From: Phascolarctos cinereus
Lineage: Eukaryota; Chordata; Mammalia; Diprotodontia; Phascolarctidae
DNA: 64,000 nucleotides
NCBI RefSeq assembly: GCF_002099425.1
Contig: NW_018344059.1
Span: forward strand, 6,522,001-6,586,000
Direction: 5' to 3'
In this document: piece by piece, positions 45,570 to 55,214 of the stretch
Layout: each line of letters opens with the position of its first letter
How positions within the stretch are numbered: position 1 is the first letter of the stretch
Notes under the pieces: generated by a model
The model's database searches: none
Seen by the model: only the letters and a program-made list of their open reading frames with translations
Told to the model about the DNA's origin: nothing
Made by a program: the position numbers and the translations under genes

Positions 45570-45728
45570 CAGGGGTGGGGAGCCTGTGGCCTTCTAGATC
45601 CTTAAGTGTAGCCTTCTGACCGAATCCAAATTTAATTTGTTCTGTAAAATTTGGATTCGGTCAAATGGCTGCACTTGATGATCTAGAAGGCCACATATGG
45701 CCTCAAGGCCAAAGGTTCCCCACCCCTG
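45570..45728. mobile_element. hAT-type palindromic MITE, exact 8-bp TSD
   Basis: Ends CAGGGGTGGGG and CCCCACCCCTG are perfect inverted repeats, and the halves are inverted copies through TTTGTTCTGTAAAATTTGG. The 8-base duplication CCCTAGAC (45562-45569, 45729-45736) is exact, which fits the hAT superfamily. It is 159 bp with no coding. The same family as 2211-2382. Confidence 0.92.
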
Positions 45729-45739
45729 CCCTAGACTAA

Positions 45740-46466
45740 TAATATTTAGGGAGTGGGTGGTAGAAATATATAATTCTAGTCTGGTACCCCTCTCTCTGAG
45801 GAGAGCTGAGAGGCTACCCTTGTGGCCCCCTTGTCTTGCTCCCATCCAGGCAGGAATCAAAGTTTGTCCTGGAGATGGGGGGGCAAGATTCCATGGATAT
45901 CTATTCATACCTCCCTGAAAGCCACATTTAGTTCAAAGACATGTCGATATAAACATAACTTACACGGATAACAGATATACCCTACAGAAATATTTTTTAA
46001 AATATACAGAAGAGAACAGAATGAAGACAAATAAGCAGGATAGCTTTGGAAATAATATATTGAATTTGTTACATAGTTTTTAAAAATACAAGCTGTAAAT
46101 AATGTCTACAACTTTGTACAAAAAAGAGAGAGTAATATGAGGTAAAGTTAGAAAGGTAGGGTGGTAACAGACTATGAATGCTCTTCAATGTGAGACAAAG
46201 GAGTTGGAACCATACCCAATACTGAAGTTGATTCAAATGCCAAAACTCATGGTTCAGGTTCAATGTTGGGATGAAATGAAGCATTTGCGAGTCATTAAAG
46301 AGTTAACAGAAGGAGGTTTACTTTGCCTAGCACAGCAAAGAAATGCAACAAGGCCGCAGTGGCATTTCACATCTCTGGACGGGCCCCCTCCTCTCTATAT
46401 TGAAACAAGTCTGGTTATCAGGGCAGGAGAGTGTGAAAGACATGGTGACTCACAGGCCTTCAAAAA
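45740..46466. other. Intergenic, unassigned
   Basis: ORFs up to 105 codons on either strand show no known domain. No repeat recognised. Confidence 0.4.
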
Positions 46467-46479
46467 TCTACTAAGTTGG

Positions 46480-46626
46480 GGGGGCAGCTAGGTGACGCAG
46501 TGGATAGAGCACCAGCCCTGGATTCAGGAGGACTTGAGTTCAAATCTGGCCTCAGACATATAACACTTACTAGCTGTGTGACCCTGGGTAAGTCACTTAA
46601 CCACATTGCCTAGTCAAAAAAAAAAA
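46480..46626 (+). mobile_element. WSINE-like SINE with TSD
   Basis: GGGGCAGCTAGGTGACGCAGTGG head, ACTAGCTGTGTGACCCTGGG, CACATTGCC and poly-A. Flanks TCTACTAAGTTGG (46467-46479) and TTTACCAAGTTGG (46627-46639) are a duplication with two changes. Confidence 0.93.
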
Positions 46627-46814
46627 TTTACCAAGTTGGAAGGGATCCAACTCCACGTGTCTGGGACTTTTTAAAGTAGTAGGTGACTAGGAAGCTGCAT
46701 CAAAACGTGGAGCCGTTCAACCTCTGAAAACCCAGAAAATATCACCCCAGAAAAAAAAAAACCCTGGAACAGCTGAACTAGAAGAAAGATGGGGAACAGC
46801 AGTGCAGCAGCCCA

Positions 46815-47361
46815 GCAAACAGGTCTCCCAGTGCCTCAGCAACAATAAGGGAAGCAGAACTACAAAGGGCCCCAGGCGGATAAGCACCCTGCAGCATTCA
46901 TCTGAAAGGAGCTGAAGAAAGCAACCTAGAGTCTTCCTAAAGTCCCAGCCTTGCTGATTCCAACCCAACACCAGGTAAGCTGTCAGAACCCTACAGCCTC
47001 CAACTGTCAACCAGGAGGAGATCCTGAAGCCCAGGTGGTAGAGCAGGCAAACAGCAACACGTGGACCTCCGAGTGCCTCAGTGAGGGCAGGGGGAACCAG
47101 TGGAAACCAGCTCAGAAAACCACCAGCTGCCTCAGCACTCTACCGCAAAGGAATCTCCCAGTGCATTAGCAGAAACGAGGGAGGCAGCATTGCAAGGGCC
47201 CCAGGCAGATAAACACCCTGCAGCACCCATCTAAAAGGAGCTGAAGAAAGCTAAAGGAAAGGAAAAGCAGGCAACCTAGAATTGCCTGAAAGTTCCAGCC
47301 TTGCTGATTCCAGCCCAACACAAGGTAAGCTGCCAAAACCTACAGCCTCCAATTGCCAACA
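46815..47361 (+). repeat. Duplicated ~210-bp unit in the half-L1 5' UTR
   Basis: The block from TCTCCCAGTGCCTCAGCAAC to GCCTCCAACTGTCAAC (about 46820-47013) recurs from TCTCCCAGTGCATTAGCAG to GCCTCCAATTGCCAAC (about 47153-47361), about 332 bp later. Repeated 5' UTR units in L1s often carry promoter activity; that role here is inferred. Confidence 0.85.
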
Positions 47362-47486
47362 TAAGAGGCCCCAGCACACAAAGCCAGTGACCAAGACCTA
47401 GGCTCCCAACACAAGAAGCTTGGGTCAGTGCCCTCTGTTCCCCAGCAGGAGAGCTCAATCTCTTTAAAGGCCAGGGAATAAAGAAA

Positions 47487-48461
47487 ACCATGAGTAAAAA
47501 GAAAGTACCATAGATTCATATTATGAGAAGAGTGAAGATCAAGACAGAAATTCTGAAGAGGACAACAATGTCAACAAACCCACATCTGCAACATGCAAAA
47601 GGAATATGAACTGGTCTGAAGCCCAAAAAGCCTTCTTAGAAGAGCTCAAGAAGGATTTTAAAAGTCTAATGAGAGAGGTAGAAGAGTCCTTTAAAAATAC
47701 AATTGGCCAATTGGAAAAAAAGTACACTGAAGAAAACAAATCCCTTAAAAATACAATTGGCCAATTGAAGAAGGAAGTACAAAAACTAACAGAAGAAAAC
47801 AATCTGTTAAAAACTAGAATTGGACAAATGGAAACTAATGACTCTATGAGAGAGCAAGAATCAGTCAAACAGAAAAAAAAATGAAAAAATAGATGAAAAC
47901 ATAAAATACCTCATCGGTAAAACAACCGACCTGGAAAATCGATCCAGGAGAGACAATTTAAAAATCATTGGACTACCTGAAAATCATGATGAAAAAAAGA
48001 GCCTGGACAGTATCTTTCAGGAAATCATAAAGGAAAACTGCCCTGAAGTCCTAGAACCAGAAGGTAAAATAACCATAGAAAGAATACCACTCACCACCTG
48101 AAAGAGATCCCAAATTGACAATGCCAAGGAATATAATAGCAAAATTCCAAAATTACCAGATGAAAGAGAAGGTGCTGCAAGCAGCCAGAAAGAAACAATT
48201 TAAATATCATGGAACCACAGTCAGGATTACACAGGACCTTGCAGCTTCTACATTAAAAGACCACAGCATGGAACATGATATTCCTAAGGCAAAGGAGCTT
48301 GGATTGCAGCCAAGGATCAACTACCCTGCAAAAATGAGCATGATTTTTCAAGGGAGGAGATGGATATTCAATGAAATAGGGGACTTCCAAACCTTCCTGA
48401 TAAAAAGACCAGAGCTCAACAAAAAATTTGATCTTCAAGTACAAGATTCAAGAAAGATATA
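47487..48461 (+). pseudogene. L1-type ORF1 of the half-L1, broken
   Basis: L1 ORF1 protein is an RNA-binding trimer that coats element RNA. Here ATGAGTAAAAAGAAAG opens the frame but a TAG follows after seven codons. The coding then continues in another frame with NWSEAQKAFLEELKKD, a heptad-rich coiled coil (ENKSLKNTIGQLKKEVQKL at about 47.75 kb), then after a frameshift near 47881 DLENRSRRDNLKIIGLPE (the RRM-like part), a stop near 48100 and the C-terminal domain KQFKYHGTTVRITQDL to KRPELNKKFDL. Domain order is normal. At least two stops and two frame changes make it non-functional. Confidence 0.88.
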
Positions 48462-49390
48462 AAAAGGTAAATGGGACAGAAAGATACAAAATGTTGTTAA
48501 TAAGGGCGGACTGTTTACATCCCTACAAGGGAAGATGACACTTGCAACTCTTGAGAACTGTATTGTTATTACACCATGTTAAAGGAGTATACATAAAGGG
48601 GGTGGATATTAGTTGACTTTGATGTAATGATAAAAAAAATCTAATCAAGTGGGTTAAATGGATCCAAGTAAGTGGATTAGTCTGATCTTAGAAAATGTAC
48701 TGAGAAAGGAGGAGGCAGACAAGGGTAAATTACATTACAGGAAAAGACAGAAAATCCTATTACAGCAGAGGGAAAGAAGGAAGGGGGTGAGCATTGTTTG
48801 AACCTTGCTCTCATCAGATTTGGCTCAAGAAGGGAATAACATAATCAGTTAGGTATGGAAATCTAACTTGCCCTATAGGCAGTAGGAGGGAAAAGGGGAA
48901 AGAAAAGGGAGGGAGGATAGAAGGGAGGGAAGAAGCAGTAAGTGCAAAGGGGAAGAAAAGGGAAAGGGATAATAGAAGGGAGGAGAGACTGAAGGAGGGT
49001 GGTCAAAAGCAAAACACTAGTGGGGGAAAGGAGAAAGGAGAAAGAAAAGCATAAACAGGGGAAAGGATGGAGAAAAAGACACAGATAGTAATCATAACTG
49101 TGAAAGTTGAATCACTATCTTTTTTTTTCTCTTCTATTGAGTTTTGTTTCCTCTTTCTGATGGTTCCTCCTATTGGTTTTAATTTTTACTTACAACTTCA
49201 CTAATGTGATAATATGTTTAATAGCAATGTAAATGTATAGCCTATGTCAGATTGTGTGCCATCTGGGGAAGGGTAGTGGGGAGGAAGGGGGAGAAAAATT
49301 TTAAACTCAAAAGTGTATGGAAGTGATTGTCGATAAATCAAAATAAATTAATAAAATTTTAAAAAAGAAAAGAAAAGAAAACGTGGGGCC

Positions 49391-49690
49391 AATCAGGTCC
49401 TGTGTACAGCTTTGTTGCCTTTTAGGGATAGCCAGTCCAGGTCACAGGAGGGAAAGAGGAAAGGCCTGGCCATACCTCATGGTAGGGATATAAGGAAAGA
49501 AACTCAGGTAAAATCAAGTCCTGGGACTACTTTGTTTCCCTTTAAAGAAAGCTAATCCATGCAGAAGGAGGGAAAAAGGAGGGATGGGACTAATCTAAGT
49601 GATCGAAAAATGCTGGGTAGATATTAGACTTGTTGCACTGAATATGTACTGGGGACCTATAAATTATATTTGAGTAGAGGAGAGTCATGA
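49391..49690. other. Intergenic, unassigned
   Basis: Purine-rich. Two loosely similar stretches (GGTCCTGTGTACAGCTTTGTT and AGTCCTGGGACTACTTTGTT) about 115 bp apart hint at an internal duplication. Confidence 0.35.
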
Positions 49691-49691
49691 C

Positions 49692-49933
49692 CAATCAGTC
49701 AGTCAGTCAATAAACATTTATTAAGCAATTATTATGTACCAGGTACTTTACATAGGTTATTTCATTCAATCTTCACAACAACCCTATGAAGTAGATGCTG
49801 TAATTATACCCATTTTACAAATGAGAACACTGAGGCTAACAGAGATTGCCCAGGATCACACAGCTGAAGCAAGATCCTGAGATCTTCATGATTTCAAATT
49901 CTGCAGTCTATTCACTATACCATATTGCCTCTT
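49692..49933 (-). mobile_element. MIR SINE, near full length
   Basis: CAATAAACATTTATTAAGC tail, ACAACAACCCTATGAAGTAG, ACACAGCTGAAGC and CTATACCATATTGCC: a reverse MIR. Confidence 0.85.
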
Positions 49934-49984
49934 ATGTGGTTATTGCAAGTTCTTGGTGAACCTTAAAAGTCTGTATTAATGTAT

Positions 49985-50325
49985 GGGCTGCTGCTATTAT
50001 TATTTCCAATACCCTCTGTACTCTGGTTGATCCCTCTGTCTGGAATTCTCTCTTGCCCCTTCCCCTCATCATTCAGGGAACAGTTCAGGTTCACATTATC
50101 TCTATGAAGTCTTCCCTGAGAGCCTCAGATTTGCAAATCATCTCTACTGCCCCTCAAGGGCCATGATATACTCACAGTATTTATTACTGAATTATAGTTA
50201 TAGTTATGTATCTTCCCTGTTAGATTGTAAACCCTTCAAGGGTAAAGACTGAATCGTATTAGTCATTATATCTTTCACATCACTTTGCACATAAACATTC
50301 TATAAATGTTTGTTGAATGAATTAA
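49985..50325 (+). mobile_element. L2 3' tail
   Basis: GTCTGGAATTCTCTCTTGCC, ATGAAGTCTTCCCTGAGAG, GTTAGATTGTAAACCC and TAAATGTTTGTTGAATGAA. Confidence 0.85.
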
Positions 50326-50539
50326 AAATATAAAGTCTGTAATGAAGAGCCAGGGTTTTTTTTTTCTGCTGCTGTCATCAACTAGATATGTGATGACCAT
50401 GTGTCCATTATCTGATGAATTAGTTATGATCACAAAGTGCTCTTAGGAGCTGTTTTTTATCCACATATTTCATATGTGACTTGGGACTCAGAATGGAAGT
50501 CTGAACATTATATGTCCCTTAAAAATGTTTTATATTTTC

Positions 50540-52350
50540 CCCCAGGCAATACACCATTTCCAAGGTAGCCTTTTATCATAATTATTATTGTTGTTGTTCC
50601 TATAATTTCTGAGCCAATTGATAACTATCTTTTTTCTATTAAGGCAAATAGAATGTATGTGGTATACTACCTTGATTGGTATGTGTCCAACTATATTCTT
50701 CTCTGCTGCCCACCCAAAATTTCTCTGAACCAACTCATCGGTGATGTCTACTGACTAACTGCAGTAATTTCTACTCCCTTTGCTGGCCACTTCTGCTTGT
50801 GACAGGGTTATAAAACAATGCCTGGCTGAGCTGCAACTCAGAAGAACGAGGGACATTCTCAAAATGCCATGACATTCAGTGCAGTTACTTAGGGAAATCA
50901 GGCACCACACTATTGACAGCTGCTTAGTGTATTTGGCAATGACCTTTTTATATTTCCAGACGATGATATTTCTTTAGCTTGAGGGAGTTGATATTGATGA
51001 AGCCAGTGGTATCAGAAGGCTGGTGATCTCTCTCCATGCTCATGCTCACCAGCTCTTCATTGTACAGTGACTGGGAAGGCTCTTGACTCTTGTATTCCTG
51101 GCCTTAAAGATTTAGATTTAACAATATACTATATTAGTACATAATATATTAGTATAACAATATACTAAAGACTGAGATTTAACAATATACTGGTGGATAA
51201 ACTCATACTCTGGGCTGTGCCAGGAACTTGTACACCAATTCAAAGAATTTCAAACCTAAATTCTGTTTGATTTTTACATACTTCCCCATCTATAGTGGAA
51301 GCCTCAATGACTAAACGAGCCTAGTAGAGGATCATTCCTGCTGAGATCTCATAGACACCAGTGTTAATCAAGCCGACCTCATGTTTGCTCACAATTCTAT
51401 TGAGGCAGAGAAAGAAGTCCAAGGACATGAGTGGGAATTATTATCTTTGACCTTGTACACCTTTATGGAGTTGAATCTCTGAGGTATCTGTGCTTCTGGG
51501 AACCTTTGTGTCTTTTTGTAAAGGCCAGACAGTGCCTAGTTCTTGGAGTTCTCTAGCATTCCAGCCACTGTAGCTGTTAACATAAGGTTTTCATCCATAC
51601 TCCATGGTCTCTTGGGGTAACTAGGACTGAGATTCCATGTTACTTGGCATACTCCATTGTTATTACCTCCTTTGAGCTTGTTATAGTATTTAGGCATCCT
51701 CCAGGAGGGAATGACCTTAACCTGAGAGGCCAAAGGGTAGTAGATAAGCTCAAACCAAATCTAGTCATTCCCCATTCCTGTAGCTCCATGGGACACATAC
51801 TCAAGGCCCCTTTCTGGCAGGCAGTTTCCACTTGTTTGTGAGCAACGCAGGATCTAGCAAGGGAGATGCACAGGAGGTAACAATCCTCTTACTGAGCACT
51901 GGACTGGATAGCTGGCCAGATGAACTCTTCCACAAATTCTTTACTTATGGGACAGCTACATGGATAGAGCACTAGTCTAGGAGTCGGGTGGGCCTGAATT
52001 CAAATCTGGCCTCAGACACTTACTAGCTTTGTGACCTTGAGCAAGTCACTTAACTTCAATTGCCTCCAAAAATAATTCCTTACTTATATCTTCAATAAAA
52101 ACCTTGTTTGACCCCAAGCTTCAGTGCCTTCTTCCTGGCCTCTTCAACGTCCTCCTTCTGTCCAGTGTTGGCTAGGCAGGTATCTGCTTCATAGCCTTGC
52201 TCCTTCAGCCACAACAGGATAAAGGATATGTCCAGACCTCCACTGTAGGCAAGAACCACAGTGTCCTTACTTGACATCTTATTGATGCTTCGTGAAGCTG
52301 GAGGCATCAGACTGACTATAAAGTTGAAGAAGCTGAACTGTATTCTTTTT
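50540..52350 (-). pseudogene. ASS1: ASS1 processed pseudogene, split by a SINE
   Basis: A retrocopy of argininosuccinate synthase, the urea-cycle enzyme joining citrulline and aspartate. The start codon is at 52277 and the frame reads [19 protein letters not shown] (with the ATP-binding SGGLD loop), then [20 protein letters not shown]. After a SINE it continues EFVEEFIWPAIQSSA, ARKQVE-like AHKQVETACQKGA, YVSHGATGMGND, VKVIPSWRMPKYYN, PWSMDENLM, and ends near 50960 with YNEELVSM and TGFININSL. No introns separate blocks that lie in different exons of ASS1, so it came from mRNA. Stops and frameshifts occur throughout and parts of the middle (roughly 51150-51530) are badly decayed, so it is dead. 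The sequence from 50960 down to about 50540 may be its 3' UTR. Confidence 0.93.
51949..52073 (+). mobile_element. WSINE-like SINE inside the ASS1 retrocopy
   Basis: GGGACAGCTACATGGATAGAGC head (short), TTACTAGCTTTGTGACCTTGAGC and TTCAATTGCCTCC. Flanks AATTCTTTACTTAT (51935-51948) and AATTCCTTACTTAT (52074-52087) are a 14-base duplication with one change made of ASS1 sequence, so the SINE landed after the retrocopy. Confidence 0.93.
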
Positions 52351-52384
52351 TTGTGTGTTTGTTCTCTTATTCCTTTAAAAAATT

Positions 52385-52464
52385 TTATAGGGTCCACCCT
52401 GAAACACTTTACATTTACTAGCTGTGTGACCTTGGGCAAGTGACTTATCCCCATTGCCTAGCCA

Positions 52465-52465
<1 letters not shown>
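52385..52465 (+). mobile_element. WSINE-like SINE, 5'-truncated
   Basis: ACTAGCTGTGTGACCTTGGGC and CCCCATTGCCTAGCC, running directly into an AGAT microsatellite. Confidence 0.85.
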
Positions 52466-52506
<41 letters not shown>

Positions 52507-52536
52507 GGATAGATAAACAAACAAATAAATAAATGA
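52466..52536. repeat. (AGAT)n microsatellite from a SINE tail
   Basis: About ten AGAT units, then AAAC/AAAT units. It begins where the SINE poly-A tail should be, so it probably grew from that tail. Confidence 0.95.
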
Positions 52537-52543
52537 ATGCTTT

Positions 52544-52680
52544 GGGGCAGCTAGGTGGCTCAGTATATAGAGCTCTGGCCTTGGAGTCAGAAGGACCTGA
52601 GTTCAAATCCAGCCTCAGACATATAACACTTACTAGCTGTGTGGCTCTGGGCAAGTCACTTAACCCCAATTGCTTCAAAA
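52544..52680 (+). mobile_element. WSINE-like SINE
   Basis: GGGGCAGCTAGGTGGCTCAG head, ACTAGCTGTGTGGCTCTGGG and CCCCAATTGCTTC. Confidence 0.92.
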
Positions 52681-52694
52681 ACCAAAATTTTATA

Positions 52695-52841
52695 GGGGCA
52701 GCTAGGTGGTGCAGTAGATAGAGCACCAACCCTGAAGTCAGGAGAACCTGAGTTCAAATCTGGCCTCAGATCAAACACTTCACACTTACTACCTGTGTGA
52801 CCCTGGGCAAGTCACTTAACCCCAATTGCCAAAAAAAAAAA
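52695..52841 (+). mobile_element. WSINE-like SINE
   Basis: GGGGCAGCTAGGTGGTGCAG head, CTACCTGTGTGACCCTGGGC, CCCCAATTGCC and poly-A, 15 bp after the previous SINE. Confidence 0.93.
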
Positions 52842-53084
52842 TGATTGATATCTTTTGTTTTAATAACCACCATTTCTTACATATCCCTCCCCCTTCCCTC
52901 CCCAGCAGATGTATCTCTTCCTTTTAAAGCTTATTTATATGATTGATTAAAATATTTGTATCTCATAGATTTGACCATTTTGGTGTCATTAATAAGGCTC
53001 CAGTTTATTCACCATAGTAGTGATGTTTCCTCTAAAATACTGTATACAGAATCCTGGAAATGACTCAATTCTATCCACATTATG

Positions 53085-53262
53085 TGTTCTCTAAAGCTGA
53101 GCCAATTGATACCTATCTTTATTGTATTAAAGCAAATAGAATGTATGTGGTATAGTACTTTGATTAGCACATGTCCAGCTATATTCTTCTCTGTCTGCCC
53201 ACCCAAAATTTCTCTAGACCAATTCATGGATAATGCCTGCTGACTAGTTGCAGAAATGTTGT
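53085..53262 (-). repeat. Second copy of a block found beside the ASS1 retrocopy
   Basis: CTGAGCCAATTGATACCTATC...GAATGTATGTGGTATAGTAC...ATATTCTTCTCTGTCTGCCC...AATTTCTCTAGACC closely repeats 50611-50775 in the same orientation, clearly above background by eye. The two short ORFs over the two copies share SICxN and INWL words for this reason. Confidence 0.8.
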
Positions 53263-53624
53263 GCTTCTGTTTTCTCAAGGAATGGCATTTGGAAGTTCCT
53301 TAAAAACTGAGTCATTTAATAGACACTCATTAAACGCCTACTATCTGGAGATCCTAGATCTGGATCCTAAGGCAGGAAACAAGGATAAATAAGATAGGCT
53401 CCTACTTTATTGGCCTTAAAAAAAAATAGGAGAATGTGACACATACATAAATAACTATAATATAAGGGAAACAAAATCAGTCAGATAACTGAGTTGTCTA
53501 TTGCAGTCTTCTCTGATGTAAATTTCATTTAAAAGAGGAAACTAGTTGGTATGGATGAAATGTAGACAAACTGGCCGCCTGGCTATACCCCATATGTGGC
53601 TTTCTGTACTCTACTTCTATGTCT

Positions 53625-53950
53625 TTGGATAGGTTGTCTTCCATAGTTGAAATGTACTCGTTCTTCCCCCTTTCCTCTCAAAATACTTCTTGCCCTTCAA
53701 ATAGCAATTTAAGGGCCACATACTGTCCATACCTATTAATGGGACACATGTGACCAAGGCCCCTTCCTGGCAGGTGATTCCCACTTGTTTATGTGCAATG
53801 CCTCTCTTGTAATTACATTGTATTTACTTGTCTGTGTATATATTGTTTTCTGTCAAATAGGATGTAAGCTCCTTGAGGACAGAAACTATTTAAGTTTTTA
53901 GCAAAGTTCCTGGCACGGAATGTGTGCTTAATAAATGTTTGTTAAAGCAT
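53625..53950 (+). mobile_element. L2 3' tail, interrupted
   Basis: CTTGCCCTTCAAATAGC, AGGATGTAAGCTCCTTGAGGAC, GTTCCTGGCACGGAATG and AATAAATGTTTGTTAAAG, with the ASS1 scrap in the middle. Confidence 0.7.
53738..53800 (-). pseudogene. ASS1: Small second ASS1 fragment
   Basis: GGGACACATGTGACCAAGGCC...GGCAGGTGATTCCCACTTGTTTATGTGCAATGC matches 51789-51848 of the ASS1 retrocopy (the ARKQVE-to-YVSHG region) closely over about 60 bp, same strand. It sits between L2 pieces. It and the block at 53085 keep the order seen beside the main retrocopy, which suggests a mostly deleted duplicate. Confidence 0.75.
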
Positions 53951-53954
53951 AACT

Positions 53955-54275
53955 AGAAAGAAGAAATATGAGAAGACATTCCCATTCCACCACTTTGGAG
54001 AGGCGGGTGGGAGATCCACAAGTGTTGTACATTGTACATATTTTTAGACTTTTTCTGCGTATTAATCAGTCATACTAATTTTTTTCACTTTTTATTTTTT
54101 ATCTTAGAAAATACCATTTGTTATGTTTAATATGAATGTATATGTAGAACCTATATCAGATCGAAGTCTGGGGGAGGGGAAGGAGGGGAGAAAATTTAGA
54201 ATTCAAAATCTTATGGAAGTGAATGTTGAAAACTAAAAACTAATTAATTAAAATATTTTAAAAATTTTAACAAAA
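53955..54275 (+). mobile_element. L1 3' end
   Basis: ATATGAGAAGACATTCCC, TCCACAAGTGTTGTACATTG, GGGGGAGGGGAAGGAGG and CTTATGGAAGTGAATGTTG match the marsupial L1 3' UTR. Confidence 0.85.
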
Positions 54276-54439
54276 AGAAAATACTATGTGTTATATGGGA
54301 TGGAAACTGCTGATGTTAAAAAACAAAATATATCGATGAGAACATTTAAAAAACAAATGCTTATTGAATTGAATTGACTTGAAAGCAAGTTAGCTATAGA
54401 TTGTGGAGGACCGCTATTGTTGGACCTTCATTTGAAAAG

Positions 54440-55070
54440 GGGACCAATAATATCACGAGGGTGATGTTTTGATTTGCCAGTGAATTGGATGTAAGTGAGG
54501 CAGAGCTGCTCGAAGTCATCAGCCCCACTCTCCTCCCAAGTCAAAGGGGCAGTAAGAAGTTTCTATTTTATCCTATAGGCAATAAGCAGATATGCTGGGA
54601 CAACAACAGGATGTGAAATTGTATAGAGAGCTGGTTTAATAACTCAGAACTTTCAGAAGATAAACCAAGGCTGCTAGTCTTAGTCTGTCTTACTGATTAA
54701 TACTGGACTTTTTGAATAAGAAAATGATGTGATCAGACACGTGCCACAGGAAGATTAATTTGGCATAGGTGTGAATGATGTATTGTAAAGAGGAAAGACT
54801 GGAATCAGAGAGGCCAGGAAGGAAACTATTTAAAAAGTGCAGGAAAAAGATTAATAAGGGACATAACTAGGGAGGTAGCAGAGGTAACGGGAAGAAGGAG
54901 GACAGATGGTAAAGATATTTTGGAGGTAGTACTGGCAGTACATGGGACTTGATTGAATGCAGAAGGTGAGGGAGAGGAAAGAGTCCAAAGCAACTCTGAG
55001 GTAACGAGGCTGGGCAGGCGGTGGGAAGAGGAAGGTGTTGTAGGGCTGATGGAATTCCCTTCTGGGTTTG
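54440..55070 (-). mobile_element. L2-like element, reverse
   Basis: GTTTCTATTTTATCCTATAGGCAATAAG, TGATGTGATCAGACACGTG and TTGAATGCAGAAGGTGAGGG resemble an antisense L2-type 3' region. Family call is tentative. The overlapping 168- and 119-codon ORFs here are not conserved-looking. Confidence 0.45.
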
Positions 55071-55119
55071 TGGAGCCCAAAGCGCCAGCAGGACAGCGAG
55101 GCAGGGATGCCCTGTGTTG

Positions 55120-55205
55120 TTGCTTAGTCCTGCCTGCCTCTTCATGGCCCCATTTGGGGTTTGCTTGGCCAAGATACTGGAGAGGCTTCCCATTTCCTTC
55201 TCTCG
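55120..55205 (-). mobile_element. RTE-like SINE tail, reverse
   Basis: TTGTTGCTTAGTCCTGCC, CTTCATGGCCCCATTTGGGG and GCCAAGATACTGGAGAGG are the reverse of the RTE-like tail at 39.3 and 40.2 kb. Confidence 0.75.
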
Positions 55206-55214
55206 TCCATTTTT

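Larger units (their letters stand above)
46715..49377 (+). mobile_element. HAL1-like half-L1 (ORF1 only), near full length
   Basis: A 2.66-kb element bounded by the duplication AAAACGTGGAGCC (46702-46714) and AAAACGTGGGGCC (49378-49390). In order: a GC-richer 5' UTR with an internal repeat, an L1-type ORF1 (about 47487-48461), a purine-rich 3' region and a typical marsupial L1 3' end (GTTCCTCCTATTGGTTTTAA...AATAAATTAATAAAATTTT). There is no ORF2: no endonuclease or reverse transcriptase lies between the ORF1 stop and the tail. This matches half-L1 (HAL1) elements, known in opossum among others. It would have relied on L1 enzymes in trans. ORF1 is broken, so it is dead. Confidence 0.85.

Noticed and set aside
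52092-52454. Functional ASS1 gene
   Set aside because: The N-terminal frame is open, but the rest has stops, frameshifts and a SINE insertion, and introns are missing. It is a processed pseudogene.
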